A DNA stretch of 64,000 bases, taken from CAMEGH01 sp052103595 (GTDB lineage: Bacteria; Patescibacteriota; Saccharimonadia; Saccharimonadales; Saccharimonadaceae). The stretch spans positions 434,001-498,000 of the forward strand of contig JBQEKC010000001.1 of the NCBI GenBank assembly GCA_052103595.1, read 5' to 3'. A program made the translations under genes and the position numbers. How positions within the stretch are numbered: the stretch's first letter is position 1; each line of letters starts with the position of its first letter. Below the pieces are notes generated by a model, which saw only the letters and a list, made by a program, of their open reading frames with translations, was not told where the DNA came from and made no database searches. Positions 1-9,977 of the stretch are shown piece after piece.

Positions 1-370
1 CGCTGCCACTAAAAATAGCAGTAATATCTTCACGTTCTTTTGACGCCACGCGTTGTTTTGCCGACGAACGACTTGTTAAAATTGAAAGCCCAACAGCAAT
101 CATCACAATCGGCCAAAAGAGCTGCCACGGATTAACCTCGATAAGCGCAAATTGCTGCAGCTGCAAAGCGCCGCCAATTACAATGAGAATCAGCGCCCAC
201 AAATAGTTTTTGTAGTCATTCAAAAGAATAAGTACGCCACCAACAACAAACAACATTGGCCACCAATCGCCAAAATTGAAGAATGGCATAATATTAAGGT
301 TGGTAAGCAAGAAAAGCATGCCAATAACGACAATAGCGATTCCTGTAATAATGCGAGTCATAGATTTCAT
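1..370 (-). CDS. LiaF-like membrane protein, 3' end outside the window
   Basis: About 123 codons are visible. The N-terminus has a short start (MKSMTR) followed by closely spaced hydrophobic segments separated by loops such as NFGDWWP and VNPWQLFWP. This is the look of the DUF5668/LiaF N-terminal membrane module, in which tryptophan-proline loops join short helices. The region after about residue 100 turns polar (SKEREDITAIFSG), as at the start of the LiaF C-terminal domain, but it is cut by the window edge. LiaF-type proteins modulate envelope-stress signalling; that role here is inference. The start at 370 sits 7 nt from a TATACT box at 378-383, so the transcript is probably leaderless. Confidence 0.6.
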   Translation of the reverse strand, partial: MKSMTRIITGIAIVVIGMLFLLTNLNIMPFFNFGDWWPMLFVVGGVLILLNDYKNYLWALILIVIGGALQLQQFALIEVNPWQLFWPIVMIAVGLSILTSRSSAKQRVASKEREDITAIFSGS

Positions 371-386
371 ACGTTCCAGTATAGCA

Positions 387-854
387 CTAATTGACAGCTG
401 CGACGCCAACAGTTAAGTAGGTCGCGAACCCGACCCACCCAAGGTACGGCACAAATAGCCACATAGCAGGCTTTGAAATGCGCGCAAATTCGCGCATCGT
501 CCACACAATAGCACCAAGCAGCGCCACAATAACAACCACCCCAATCCACGGCTGATGCAGGCCAAAGAATACCCAGCACCACGCCACATTAAGAAAGAGT
601 TGCGTGAAGAAGGCTACGTATGCCGATTTTGCCTGCTCCTTCGGATGGATCCAGATCAAAAAAAGTGCAACCCCAATCAGAAAATATAAAACACTCCACA
701 CTGGCCCAAATACTTCATTCGGTGGCAAAAGTGGTGGTTTATTTAATCCTTCGTACCAGGTCGGTATATTCTGCACCGTCGCGTACGACCCAATGCCGGC
801 CGCTACAAACGTTGCTGCGATACTTGCAAGAAATTGTCCAATTCGTTTTAACAC
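387..854 (-). CDS. tspO: TspO/MBR family tryptophan-rich sensory protein
   Basis: This is a 155-residue integral membrane protein with five hydrophobic helices, the usual size of bacterial TspO. The family signature is present: W-Y-x-x-L-x-K-P-P near residue 33, then FGPVWSVLY, and the W-rich stretch AWCWVFFGLHQPW in the middle. TspO proteins bind porphyrins and are linked to stress responses; the ligand here is unknown. The start codon is GTG, chosen because AAGGAGG lies 8 nt upstream. A TATAAT box sits further up at about 898-903, so this gene has a leader, unlike its neighbours. Confidence 0.9.
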   Translation of the reverse strand: MLKRIGQFLASIAATFVAAGIGSYATVQNIPTWYEGLNKPPLLPPNEVFGPVWSVLYFLIGVALFLIWIHPKEQAKSAYVAFFTQLFLNVAWCWVFFGLHQPWIGVVVIVALLGAIVWTMREFARISKPAMWLFVPYLGWVGFATYLTVGVAAVN

Positions 855-922
855 TTGCTATGCCTCCTTCTATAAAAAGTATTATTACGACACCTTCATT
901 ATACAGCAACTATTTGCGATCG

Positions 923-1840
923 TTACGCACTGGCAGCTGCGCCAAGTTTTGCTTCGTGCTTTTGTTTGCATTCTTTTGTATGAAATAACAGGTCTGGGTT
1001 TTCCTTGCAATCCTCACAAATCAACACCAAGTCATTACACTCCATGTGCGCACAGTTTTCGAAATTACTCGTCTTACCTTGGCAGTGCATGCACTCGCCA
1101 ATCGTCTTCGCATGATCACTAAAATCCACCGTCATGCGGTCATCAAACACGCGCAAACTGCCTTCCCACAGGCCATCGTCGCCATAGGCTTCGCCGTATT
1201 TCACAATCCCGCCATCGATTTGGTAGACATCTTTGAAGCCGCGCTTTTTCATCATGGCGCTGATTGCTTCGCAGCGAATGCCACCTGTGCAGTAGGTAAT
1301 CACTTTTTTGTCTTTGATGTCGTCGTACTTGTCGCTCTCCAGCTCGGCAATAAAATCGCGCGACGTATTTGTATTTGGCACAACTGCGTCTTTAAATTTA
1401 CCGATTTTTGCTTCGTGCGCGTTGCGACCGTCAAAAAACACCACGTCATCGCCATATTTTTCAACCATCTCGTGCACCTGGCGTGGCTTAATGTGCTTAC
1501 CACCGCCTACAACGCCGTTTTCGTCCACGGTAATTTCGTCGTCACTATTCTGAAACCCAACCAGTTCGCGCCGATGCTTCACGCTCATGCGCGGAAAATC
1601 TTCGCGTCCGCCATCACTCCATTTGAAGACGATATTCTTAAATCCTTCAAACTTTTTGGTTTCTTTGATGTACTTTTTTAAATCGTCCATCTCGCCGCCC
1701 ACAGTGCCGTTCAGCCCTTGCTTGCTTACCAAAATACGCCCATGTAAATTCAGCGAATCACACAAGGTTTTTTGCCACAACTTCACCGCTTCCGGGTCTT
1801 TGATTGGCGTAAATTTATAGTACAGAAGAATCTTTTGCAT
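923..1840 (-). CDS. trhO: tRNA uridine(34) hydroxylase TrhO (YceA family, rhodanese domain)
   Basis: The 305-residue protein matches TrhO/YceA, which makes 5-hydroxyuridine at the wobble position of tRNA. An N-terminal acylphosphatase-like part (YYKFTPIKDP, KQGLNGTVGG) is followed by a rhodanese domain. The catalytic loop reads YCTGGIRCEA near residue 185. A cysteine cluster (CMHCQGK, CAHMEC, CEDCKENP) fills the C-terminus as in family members. The start lies 6 nt downstream of TATACT (1847-1852), a leaderless arrangement. Together with mnmA and the cysteine desulfurase further on, it points to active wobble-uridine modification. Confidence 0.93.
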   Translation of the reverse strand: MQKILLYYKFTPIKDPEAVKLWQKTLCDSLNLHGRILVSKQGLNGTVGGEMDDLKKYIKETKKFEGFKNIVFKWSDGGREDFPRMSVKHRRELVGFQNSDDEITVDENGVVGGGKHIKPRQVHEMVEKYGDDVVFFDGRNAHEAKIGKFKDAVVPNTNTSRDFIAELESDKYDDIKDKKVITYCTGGIRCEAISAMMKKRGFKDVYQIDGGIVKYGEAYGDDGLWEGSLRVFDDRMTVDFSDHAKTIGECMHCQGKTSNFENCAHMECNDLVLICEDCKENPDLLFHTKECKQKHEAKLGAAASA

Positions 1841-1878
1841 ACGTATAGTATAGCAGTTTTCACCTCTATTGTCACTTG

Positions 1879-3173
1879 TTAGGATTTTACATAGAATGCA
1901 GAGATCCGCTGATATGTTTTCGTTGTGAAGGCAAGTAGTGATGTCACCGCCAAAAGGAGTCCCGACACCAAAAATATCAGGGCTATACCGCGCGTATCAC
2001 CGTGTCCAAGCAAGGCTTCAAACCGCTGCGCGCCCGCATCGGACTGCACATATGGAATCACCATAAACTCCGTAATAGGCGCCACTAAAAATGCCGTCAA
2101 CGGTGCTGCCGAAGCTTCTACTGCTTGCGCGAAGCCAAAGACACGCCCTTGCTTTTCATAAGGGACAACACGCTGGATAACCGTTTGTTCAGCAGCTTCG
2201 ATCAATGGCACAATCGCCATATAGAGCCACATACCAATAACAAGTAGAAGTGGCCATTCACGAATTGTGAACATCGCACCAAGTATCCCCATACCAGCTA
2301 AGGCAAGTAGCATCGTGCGGATCGGGTTTTTGCCCATACCAAACTTTGCGATCAGTAGCCCACCAACTACAAACCCGGTGCCTGCAATTCCAAAGATAGC
2401 ACCCCACTTTTCTACCGAAAATATCGATAATCCATACGGATCGAGTAGCGCCATATAACTACCGCCGACAAAGTTGTTATACATCGAAAAAATTAACAGG
2501 CCAAGCAACCCTGTAATCGCTCGCACGGCAGCAAGACTACTCTTTATATCAATTGCTTGGTTTTTAAGGTAGGATCGTGCGCAACTTCTTTTTCAGGAAT
2601 ATCAACGAAAAACAGATGAACGTAAGAGAATGCTGTCAATACACAAGCAATAACTAACGTCCACCCTAGCCCAAATACACCAACCGACACACCACTAAAT
2701 ACACTTGTAATAATCATCCCAATGCCAGCTACTATACCAACCAAGCCATTGGCATTAGCGCGTTTTTCTTTCTCGACAAGGAGCGTTACGACAGTTCCCA
2801 TAGCGATATTGCGGATATTTTCGACGACAGCACCAACAAGTAAAATGAGTGCAAATAGCCAAAACCAAGGCTGGTGAAGTGTAGTTATCGTTTCATGTGG
2901 AATTGCCCTATATAGCAGCGCTGCAAAGATAAACGCCCCAAGGGTAATCAACGTAGCAACGTGCATCACGCGCTTCTTTTTATGTTTATCAACAACCGTA
3001 CCAAACCACATACTAAAAAGTGTCACCAAAAGCATATACATACCGCCAATAATACCGCTTGCAAGCACCGAACGTGTCTCTAAATAGGTCCAGAACACAA
3101 ACGCAAACCACAGATAGCTTGTCGTAATATTTGCGACAAGTGTATTGGCAAGGATATGATAAAACTATTTCAT
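1879..3173 (-). pseudogene. MFS transporter broken by a nonsense codon and a frameshift
   Basis: Two fragments together make one major-facilitator protein. The first holds helices with the loop GTVVDKHKKKR, typical of the MFS loop 2-3 motif, and the second holds AKFGMGKNP and further helices. They are in different frames: near 2545-2560 the upstream frame runs into TAA, while the downstream frame reads on as AIDIKSSLAAVRAITG after a -1 shift. In addition, codon 3 after the natural ATG at 3173 is TAG, yet the codons behind it (FYHILANTLVANITTSYLWF) are a normal first transmembrane helix. The promoter TACAAT at 3184-3189 is intact. With UAG as stop the gene cannot give a full protein. Sequencing error would have to explain two independent lesions. 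Confidence 0.8.
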
Positions 3174-3183
3174 AATTTACCTT

Positions 3184-3232
3184 ATTGTACCCTTTCTGAC
3201 GACATGCCGTCTAGAGAGTTCTATGCTATACT
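3184..3232. promoter_or_regulatory. Divergent promoter region between MFS relic and ABC exporter
   Basis: A minus-strand TACAAT box at 3184-3189 serves the broken MFS gene, and a plus-strand extended -10 (TGCTATACT, hexamer 3227-3232) serves the exporter unit. The plus-strand start point would fall close to the ATG at 3242. The -35 elements are not convincing on either side, consistent with reliance on the TGn extension seen throughout the window. Confidence 0.6.
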
Positions 3233-3241
3233 TGTATCATT

Positions 3242-3349
3242 ATGATTCTTCAAGGAATCCTCTATTCGACCAAAGTTCGGACGAGCCGAACCGCTGGCGA
3301 TCACCCAATAAACACACTATTTTTACCTCTACGAAAGGACTGTTTATGA
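3242..3349 (+). CDS. Upstream ORF, candidate 35-residue leader peptide of the ABC exporter
   Basis: This small ORF begins 9 nt after the TATACT box and ends in TGA, whose first two bases are the TG of the exporter ATG (an ATGA overlap). The peptide starts MILQGILYSTKV and ends LFLPLRKDCL. Within it, at 3275-3291, GTTCGG and CCGAAC form a 6-bp hairpin with a 5-nt loop. The geometry is that of a leader peptide translationally coupled to the next gene. No homologue is recognised and the amino acid sequence alone gives no function, so the call rests on position, frame and the exact overlap. Confidence 0.5.
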   Translation: MILQGILYSTKVRTSRTAGDHPINTLFLPLRKDCL

Positions 3350-5097
3350 ATGTAAACAAGGAAACGCTGCGCCTGTATTGGCAGCAAGTGCGCAACTATA
3401 AGCCGAGCTTTTTTATTATGCTGCTGTGTATTCCCGTTTCGTCGCTTTTGATCGACACGGCAATTCCCTACCTGCTGTCGCAGGCGGTCGGGACATTTTC
3501 TGGCGGATCGAGCGAAGAACTTTCCCAGCTTTTATGGCTGGCAGTAGGCGCGGCAATTTTAGGCGTTTCGCTTAATTTAGCCGGCTTTCAATCAATGATT
3601 CACCACGAAAGCAGCGTTCGCCGCAACCTGGCCGACGAAGTTGTCTCCAAACTTCTTACAAAAGACCAGTCGTTTTTTGCCACACAAAAAGTGGGCGCGC
3701 TCACCGGCAAATTTATTGATTTTTTGAACGCACACGTTGGGCTGCAAGATTTATTTATCATTCGCACGCTTTCGTTTTTAGTTGGCGTTGGGTCGGGTGT
3801 GACAATTATTTTTTGGCACACGCCGCTACTTGGTGGCATTATTTTGGCGCTGATTGTTGCGCTAATTATCCAAATTCGCGTTTCGGTAAAACTGCGCGAA
3901 CCGCTCCGCAAAGAACGAAAACGTTTGGTTGGCGAGATGAACGGCGCCGCGGCAGATACCATCAGTAATTCGCTGACCGTTAAAACATTTGCGCGCGAGG
4001 CGGAAGAAATTAGCAGCCTCTCGAAGCTTACTACCAAATACAAGCAGGTTTATTCGCGCGATTTTCGCTGGATGGCGGCAGAAGGTTCGGCGCGCAATTT
4101 GCTGATGCTCACCGTGCAAATCATCGCCATCGCCATCATCGCCAATATGCTGATGAACGGCACGATCGAACTAGGAATTGCCATTTTTACGATTGCTTAT
4201 TTGCAGCGCGTGGCGTCGCAGTTGTTTACGCTGGGCGATATTGTGAATGGCTACGACCGGCTGTTTTTGCAAGCCGCGCCTATGACCGAAATTTTACTTG
4301 AAGAGCAGCGCATCGTTGATTCATCCCGCAAACAACTAAAAAATGTACGCGGCGATATCGCCTTTAACGCAATTGAATACGCCTACCAAGACGACCTAAA
4401 AACGCCCGTATTAAATGGTATTTCGCTTACCATTCCAAAGGGGCAGAAAGTGGGATTAGTTGGGCAATCTGGCGCCGGCAAAACAACCATCAGCAAATTA
4501 TTGCTACGTTTTGACGACGTAACGGGCGGCGCAGTGACGATCGACAACACCGATGTGCGCGACGTTACGCAAGCCAGCGTTCGCCAAAATATCGCCTACG
4601 TTCCGCAAGAACCGATGTTATTTCACCGCACCTTGCGTGAAAATATTGCCTACGGAAAACCGCACGCCACCGATGCAGAAATTATGCGCGCCGTAAAGCA
4701 AGCTAACGCGCACGAATTTATCGAAAAGCTCCCAGAAGGGCTCGATACGATTGTGGGCGAACGCGGTACAAAACTCAGTGGCGGGCAGCGCCAACGTATT
4801 GCGATTGCACGCGCTATCCTAAAAGACGCACCAATTTTAGTGCTCGATGAAGCAACATCTGCGCTCGATTCCGCATCCGAAAAGCTCATCCAAGACAGCC
4901 TTGATAAACTGATGAAAGGCCGCACTAGCATTGTGATTGCTCACCGACTCTCTACTATCGCAAAACTTGACCGTATTATCGTAATGGATAAAGGTAAAAT
5001 CATCGAAGACGGTTCGCACAAAGCGCTACTACAGAAAAAGAATGGGGTTTATGCCACATTATGGCAGCACCAAAGTGGCGGATTTATCAAAGAATAG
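3346..5097 (+). CDS. ABC exporter, fused transmembrane and ATPase domains
   Basis: At 583 residues this is a half-transporter of the type I exporter (MsbA/LmrA-like) family. The first 320 residues hold six transmembrane helices. The ATPase domain carries Walker A GQSGAGKTT, signature LSGGQRQRIAIARAI, Walker B ILVLDEATSALD and the switch histidine in IAHRLST. It would work as a homodimer or with another half-transporter; the substrate is unknown. ATG 3346 was chosen over upstream options because GAAAGGAC precedes it and the protein then begins at the expected cytoplasmic segment. It overlaps the stop of the upstream small ORF. Confidence 0.92.
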   Translation: MNVNKETLRLYWQQVRNYKPSFFIMLLCIPVSSLLIDTAIPYLLSQAVGTFSGGSSEELSQLLWLAVGAAILGVSLNLAGFQSMIHHESSVRRNLADEVVSKLLTKDQSFFATQKVGALTGKFIDFLNAHVGLQDLFIIRTLSFLVGVGSGVTIIFWHTPLLGGIILALIVALIIQIRVSVKLREPLRKERKRLVGEMNGAAADTISNSLTVKTFAREAEEISSLSKLTTKYKQVYSRDFRWMAAEGSARNLLMLTVQIIAIAIIANMLMNGTIELGIAIFTIAYLQRVASQLFTLGDIVNGYDRLFLQAAPMTEILLEEQRIVDSSRKQLKNVRGDIAFNAIEYAYQDDLKTPVLNGISLTIPKGQKVGLVGQSGAGKTTISKLLLRFDDVTGGAVTIDNTDVRDVTQASVRQNIAYVPQEPMLFHRTLRENIAYGKPHATDAEIMRAVKQANAHEFIEKLPEGLDTIVGERGTKLSGGQRQRIAIARAILKDAPILVLDEATSALDSASEKLIQDSLDKLMKGRTSIVIAHRLSTIAKLDRIIVMDKGKIIEDGSHKALLQKKNGVYATLWQHQSGGFIKE

Positions 5098-5132
5098 AAA
5101 AACACCCTCTGCATAACGCAAAGGGTGTTTTT
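5098..5132. terminator. Bidirectional intrinsic terminator between ABC exporter and rplY
   Basis: AAAAACACCCT (5098-5108) pairs with AGGGTGTTTTT (5122-5132). The A-tract and T-tract flank the GC stem on both sides, so it can end both convergent transcripts. Confidence 0.88.
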
Positions 5133-5149
5133 GCTCTGTTGTGCAACTA

Positions 5150-5866
5150 CTATTTGTCGTCGCTCGCCGCAGTTTCGTCTTCGTCGCTGCCGTTTTCCGA
5201 TTCAACTTCGTCAGCATCAGCTTCTTCAGCATCACCACCAACTGCTTCGTTCGCAGCCTGCAAGGCGCTTGGTTCATAGACAGATGCGACCACTAAATCC
5301 ATTACGGTTGTGTCGTCATCGTCAGTACCTTCACGGCCATCATCATTGTCAACGATTTCAACGTTTTCTGGCAGCACGATATCGCCAACGGTCAGCTTTT
5401 CACCAGCTTCTTTCAAAGCAGCAGCTGAAACAGTCAACGCTTCAGGCAGGTCCATTGGCAATGCCTTTACTTCAATCTTCTCGATTGCTTGCAAGACAAC
5501 CAAGCCAGCTTTTTCAGCTTCGCTTTCGTTGCCATCAACTACGTGCACTGGCACTTCGGCGGTCACCGCTTCGTTCGCCTTCACAGCGTGGAACGAAACG
5601 TGAGTGATGATGTGTTTGATTGCATCAAACTCTACATCCTTAATCATCGCGAGACGTTTTTTGCCTGCGCCAGAAAGATGCACCGGCGTATGTCCACCAG
5701 CTTGGCGATATGCCTTTTCCATACTATTACGAGCCACTTGTACGCTCACCGGTTCCATACCTGGGCCGTACACAACAGCTGGCACAATTCCTTCTGCACG
5801 AAGGCGCGCCACCTTCTTACCGTGGATTTCTCGCTTTTCAAGTGCGATTTCAATCTTATTTCCCAT
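5150..5866 (-). CDS. rplY: 50S ribosomal protein L25/general stress protein Ctc
   Basis: The 238-residue protein is the long TL5/CTC form of L25, which binds 5S rRNA at the central protuberance. The N-terminal domain shows the usual opening (IALEKREIHGKKVARLRAEGIVPAVVYG). A C-terminal beta domain follows, and the tail after about residue 200 is strongly acidic (DAEEADADEVESE), longer than in many bacteria. ATG 5866 has AGGAG upstream. A TATACT box lies further out, so unlike most single genes here it has an untranslated leader of several dozen bases. Confidence 0.93.
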   Translation of the reverse strand: MGNKIEIALEKREIHGKKVARLRAEGIVPAVVYGPGMEPVSVQVARNSMEKAYRQAGGHTPVHLSGAGKKRLAMIKDVEFDAIKHIITHVSFHAVKANEAVTAEVPVHVVDGNESEAEKAGLVVLQAIEKIEVKALPMDLPEALTVSAAALKEAGEKLTVGDIVLPENVEIVDNDDGREGTDDDDTTVMDLVVASVYEPSALQAANEAVGGDAEEADADEVESENGSDEDETAASDDK

Positions 5867-5967
5867 ATCTCTCCTTTCGTCGAACGGATACTTGTTCGGA
5901 AACTTTATATTGATTGTACTTATTAGTATAGCATAATCGCTCATTCGGCGTGCTATACTAGAGGTAT

Positions 5968-6636
5968 ATGCATCATCTTATCGAATTTATCACACACCTT
6001 GGTCCGTTCGCCGTGGCGGCCGTTATTTTTGCTGAATCTGGCCTTTTGATTGGCTTTTTCTTACCAGGAGACAGCCTACTATTTATGTCGGGCTTTCTTG
6101 TCCAACAAGGAACATTTTCTATTGGCATTCATACATTCGTGGTAATGCTCTTTCTTGCAGCCGTTTTGGGCGACAATGTTGGCTATAGTTTTGGACACAA
6201 AGTAGGGCGCAAACTGTTTGAAAAGCCAAATTCAAAATTCTTCAAAAAGAAGTACCTCGTTCAGGCTGAAGGGTTCTTTGAAAAATATGGGCCACTTGCC
6301 ATTATTTTGTCGCGTTTCGTACCAGTTGTACGCACGTTTACGCCAATTATTGCCGGTGTTAGTAAAATGCACTACAAGACGTTTTTCTTCTTTAATATTA
6401 TCGGGGGACTTATTTGGACAGCAGGTTTTACCTACCTTGGCTATTTTATCGGGCAAAAGCTGCAAGACATGGGCGTTAATATTGAAATCATTGCCATTGT
6501 TATCGTACTTATTTCGATTGCACCAATTGTCATTCACGCACTTTCTTCGAAAGAAAAGCGACAACTATTGATTGACGGAACGCGTCATCAGCTGATTGTT
6601 CTTCTTTCAAAAACAAAAGGCAGTAAAAAGAAGTAA
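5968..6636 (+). CDS. DedA family membrane protein
   Basis: The 222-residue polytopic protein belongs to the DedA/SNARE-associated (PF09335) family, whose members flip lipids such as undecaprenyl phosphate or act in membrane homeostasis. Visible family motifs are FFLPGDSLLF near residue 32, the conserved G-x-x-x-G-x-x-x-G region around GDNVGYSFGHKVGRK, and the SRFVPVVRTFTPIIAG segment with its invariant arginines. The gene starts 8 nt after an extended -10 TGCTATACT (5954-5959), with only a weak GAGG in between. It converges on uvrA. Confidence 0.92.
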   Translation: MHHLIEFITHLGPFAVAAVIFAESGLLIGFFLPGDSLLFMSGFLVQQGTFSIGIHTFVVMLFLAAVLGDNVGYSFGHKVGRKLFEKPNSKFFKKKYLVQAEGFFEKYGPLAIILSRFVPVVRTFTPIIAGVSKMHYKTFFFFNIIGGLIWTAGFTYLGYFIGQKLQDMGVNIEIIAIVIVLISIAPIVIHALSSKEKRQLLIDGTRHQLIVLLSKTKGSKKK

Positions 6637-6651
6637 CGTTCTATCACTAGA

Positions 6652-6688
6652 AAAAATACTCCTTGTCTTATAAACGAGGAGTATTTTT
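6652..6688. terminator. Bidirectional terminator between dedA and uvrA
   Basis: AAAAATACTCCT (6652-6663) and AGGAGTATTTTT (6677-6688) form a perfect 12-bp stem with A and T tracts at the base, suited to both converging genes. Confidence 0.88.
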
Positions 6689-6704
6689 GTGCTTGGCAAC
6701 TACT

Positions 6705-9524
6705 TTACTTTTTCTTCAAAAGTGGCGCAAGATATTTGCCAGTGGCCGAGTTTTTATTGGCAACAATTTGTTCTGGCGTGCCAAGTGCGACGACTTTTCC
6801 GCCCGCCGAACCGCCTTCTGGCCCCATATCAATAATATGATCGGCGGTTTTAATAACGTCGAGGTTGTGTTCAATAATCACCATACTGTTGCCACCCTCA
6901 ACCAGCTGCTGCAAAATACCTAGCAGGCGTTTGACGTCAGCACTGTGTAGACCGGTCGTCGGCTCGTCTAAAATATAGAGCGTTTTTCCAGTATTGCGGC
7001 GACTGAGTTCGGTCGCGAGCTTAATGCGCTGCGCCTCACCACCACTAAAGGTCGTAGCCGGCTGGCCAAGTTTAATATAGCCAAGCCCCACTTCTACCAG
7101 TGTTTCGAGCTTACGGTGAATCGCTGGCACGTTTTCAAAGAATTGCACGGCGGTATCAACCGTCATATCTAGCACGTCGCTAATGGTCGCGTCTTTGTAT
7201 TTAATTTCGAGCGCTTCACGGTTGTAGCGTTTGCCGTTACAGACTTCGCACGTCACGTAGACATCTGGCAAAAAGTGCATTTCAATTTTGATCATGCCGT
7301 CGCCTTGGCAGTTTTCGCAGCGGCCACCCTTTACGTTAAAGCTAAAGCGCCCTGCTTTGTAGCCGCGTACATTTGCTTCGGGCGTGCCGGCAAATAATTC
7401 GCGGATTTGCGTAAAAATACCTGTGTAGGTTGCCGGATTTGAACGCGGCGTACGGCCAATTGGTGATTGGTCAACAATAATAGTTTTATCGAGCTGCTCG
7501 ATACCTTCGATATTGTCGTGCGCGCCCGGTACGGCATGCGCGCGGTGCAAACGAGCCGACAATTCTTTGGCTAAAATGTCATTTACAAGCGTTGATTTAC
7601 CGCTCCCGCTCACGCCACTGACTACTGTCATTACGCCCAGCGGCAACGCAACGTCAATCTTCTTGAGGTTGTTTTCGCGCGCACCTTTGATGAAGAGTTG
7701 ACGGTCGTCGTCAAGCTTACGGCGCTTCTTCGGTACAGGAATCGTATCAACGCCACTGAGATAGCGGCCAGTAATGCTGTCGTTGTTTTTGGCAACTTCC
7801 GCTGGCGTTCCCGCTGCTACCACGTTACCACCGTTCACGCCGGCGCCTGGGCCGATATCCAACAAGTAATCTGCTGCACGAATGGTATCTTCATCATGCT
7901 CTACGACCAATACAGTATTCCCTAAATCACGCAAGTGTTTAAGCGTTGCAATCAGCTTATCGTTATCACGTTGGTGTAAGCCAATTGATGGCTCGTCAAG
8001 CACATACAACACGCCTTGCAAACCAGAGCCAATCTGCGTTGCCAAACGAATACGTTGCGCTTCGCCACCACTCAATGTATTTGCCGCGCGAGCAAGCTCA
8101 AGATAGCTCAATCCCACATCACTCATAAATGAAAGCCGTGAAGTAATTTCCTTCAAAATCATTGTAGCAATTTGCTGCTCTGTCTCCGACAAACGAAGTG
8201 ACGCAAAAAACGCAATTGCCTCATCAATCCCTAGCCCGCAAATATCCATAATATTGTAGCCATGCACGGTGACGGCCAGAACGACTGGCTTCAGGCGTGC
8301 GCCTTTACATGCGGTACATTTTCGTTCGCGCATAAAGCGTTCAATGTCTTTTCGCATAAAGTCGCTGTCGGTTTCTTTCCAACGGCGTTCGAGGTTTGGA
8401 ATGACGCCTTCGTAGGTAGAGTCGTAGTGGCGGCCAGCGCTTAGTTTGACGCGATATTTTTGCTCACCCGTACCGTAGAGTACTTTTTGGCGATCTTTTT
8501 CGCTGAGCTCTTTGACTGGCACTTTTAGGCTAAAGTTGTGCGCATCGGCAACTTCTTGCAAGCGTTTCATATACCACGCATCGCTGTTGACGCGATTGTA
8601 TGGGCGAATCGCCCCTTCGGCAATAGTAAGATTTGGGTTAAATACCAATTCCGGGTCAACTTCCAGGCGATTACCAAGCCCCATACACGTCGGGCAGGCG
8701 CCCAGCGGCGTGTTATAGCTAAACAAGCGCGGTTCAAGTTCGGGGATTTCAATATCAGGATTATCGATTGAAGCGTAGCGCTGGCTCAATAGTTTTACTT
8801 CGTCGGTATCGGCAAATAATACGCCCACGATACCGCCACCTACCTCAAGCGCCTGCTCAACACTCGATGCCACGCGTCCACGCATGTCATCAGCCATCAC
8901 TAGGCGATCAACCACAATTTCAATCGTGTGGCGATCGTTTTTATTCAGATCCGGAAATTCATCAAGCGCATACACAATGCCGTCCACGCGCACGCGAGCA
9001 AATCCTTGGCGGCGATATTGTTCTGGGACGTGGGCGAATTCACCCTTTTTATCTTTGGCGATAGGCGCCAAGAGCATCAAGCGAGTGCCCGCCTCGATTG
9101 CCATAATTTCATCAATAATATCGTCTTTGGTGCGGCGCGTTACTTCGCGACCAGTGATTGGATCGTGCGGTACACCAATGCGTGCAAACAGCAAGCGCAG
9201 GTAATCGTAGATTTCGGTCACGGTCGCCACGGTTGATCGCGGATTTCGGCTGGTCGATTTTTGATCGATACTAATGGCCGGGCTCAAACCTTCAATACTT
9301 TCGGCATCAGGCTTATCCATAATACCCAAGAATTGGCGCGCATAACTACTAAGGCTTTCCACGTAACGGCGCTGCCCTTCGGCATAAATCGTATCAAACG
9401 CTAGCGAAGACTTCCCGCTCCCACTCAAGCCGGTAATTACCACCAACTTGTCACGCGGAATCTCAACCGTAACGTTTTTGAGATTATGCTCTTTTGCTCC
9501 TGTAACCTTTATCACCTCTGCCAT
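6705..9524 (-). CDS. uvrA: Excinuclease ABC subunit A
   Basis: The protein is 939 residues from the start chosen, the normal length for UvrA, the damage-sensing ATPase of nucleotide excision repair. It has two ABC modules: Walker [13 protein letters not shown] near residue 30 and [12 protein letters not shown] near 625, signature [12 protein letters not shown] and [12 protein letters not shown]. Zinc-binding cysteines are present in the first (CPTCMG, CTACKG) and second module ([16 protein letters not shown]). Two ATGs are close together (9530 and 9524). The -10 box TATAAT (9534-9539) ends 3 nt before the first and 9 nt before the second, which favours 9524 (MAEVIKVTG). Confidence 0.96.
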   Translation of the reverse strand: MAEVIKVTGAKEHNLKNVTVEIPRDKLVVITGLSGSGKSSLAFDTIYAEGQRRYVESLSSYARQFLGIMDKPDAESIEGLSPAISIDQKSTSRNPRSTVATVTEIYDYLRLLFARIGVPHDPITGREVTRRTKDDIIDEIMAIEAGTRLMLLAPIAKDKKGEFAHVPEQYRRQGFARVRVDGIVYALDEFPDLNKNDRHTIEIVVDRLVMADDMRGRVASSVEQALEVGGGIVGVLFADTDEVKLLSQRYASIDNPDIEIPELEPRLFSYNTPLGACPTCMGLGNRLEVDPELVFNPNLTIAEGAIRPYNRVNSDAWYMKRLQEVADAHNFSLKVPVKELSEKDRQKVLYGTGEQKYRVKLSAGRHYDSTYEGVIPNLERRWKETDSDFMRKDIERFMRERKCTACKGARLKPVVLAVTVHGYNIMDICGLGIDEAIAFFASLRLSETEQQIATMILKEITSRLSFMSDVGLSYLELARAANTLSGGEAQRIRLATQIGSGLQGVLYVLDEPSIGLHQRDNDKLIATLKHLRDLGNTVLVVEHDEDTIRAADYLLDIGPGAGVNGGNVVAAGTPAEVAKNNDSITGRYLSGVDTIPVPKKRRKLDDDRQLFIKGARENNLKKIDVALPLGVMTVVSGVSGSGKSTLVNDILAKELSARLHRAHAVPGAHDNIEGIEQLDKTIIVDQSPIGRTPRSNPATYTGIFTQIRELFAGTPEANVRGYKAGRFSFNVKGGRCENCQGDGMIKIEMHFLPDVYVTCEVCNGKRYNREALEIKYKDATISDVLDMTVDTAVQFFENVPAIHRKLETLVEVGLGYIKLGQPATTFSGGEAQRIKLATELSRRNTGKTLYILDEPTTGLHSADVKRLLGILQQLVEGGNSMVIIEHNLDVIKTADHIIDMGPEGGSAGGKVVALGTPEQIVANKNSATGKYLAPLLKKK

Positions 9525-9620
9525 ATCCATGGTATTATAGCAAATTTGACACAAAAAATCCACCCGACCAGCCACAAACAGCAACAGGACCTATTACAAT
9601 ATGCTTATGATTGCACATTT

Positions 9621-9650
9621 TTGACAGTAATGCTACATTATGAATATACA
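9621..9650 (+). promoter_or_regulatory. Promoter of the small membrane protein gene
   Basis: TTGACA (9621-9626) and TATACA (9645-9650) are separated by 18 bp. A GGTGGAG ribosome site follows just before the ATG at 9675. Confidence 0.7.
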
Positions 9651-9674
9651 TAATTAAATCTTGGTGGAGCCAGC

Positions 9675-9977
9675 ATGAAACAACCGACGCAAAAAACTTT
9701 ACTCCTTGTAATCAGCGCAATTAGTAGTGTTTTTTTGTTGACACAGTCGGGTGTTGCGAATGCATTGATGGCATTTTTGCTGGTTGGTGCGCTACCCGGC
9801 ACCACCTATTCTTTGCCACCAGGAGTGATGTTGCTAATCATTACACTCATCATTTGGCTGCTCGTATTTCGTATGACCGCCGTGTCGCTCATTTCATTCC
9901 TGCAGATTGATCGTCTTGCAAAAAAACGCTTGCAGCAAAAAAGCCAGCTCCCAAAACGGCGTTTCGGCCAAATCTAA
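9675..9977 (+). CDS. Small two-helix membrane protein, unknown function
   Basis: The 100-residue product has a hydrophobic segment at about 9-40 and a second at about 52-80, then a basic tail ending KSQLPKRRFGQI. No family is recognised. A clear promoter and a Shine-Dalgarno GGTGGAG just upstream of the ATG support expression. Its stop abuts the stop of the convergent exonuclease gene with no room for a terminator between them. Small two-pass proteins like this are common in CPR genomes; nothing here indicates a partner. Confidence 0.75.
   Translation: MKQPTQKTLLLVISAISSVFLLTQSGVANALMAFLLVGALPGTTYSLPPGVMLLIITLIIWLLVFRMTAVSLISFLQIDRLAKKRLQQKSQLPKRRFGQI

Noticed and set aside
2540..2565. Programmed -1 frameshift in the MFS gene
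   Set aside because: The run of five A is not a proper X-XXY-YYZ slippery heptamer in the zero frame, and a separate early TAG shows the gene is simply broken.
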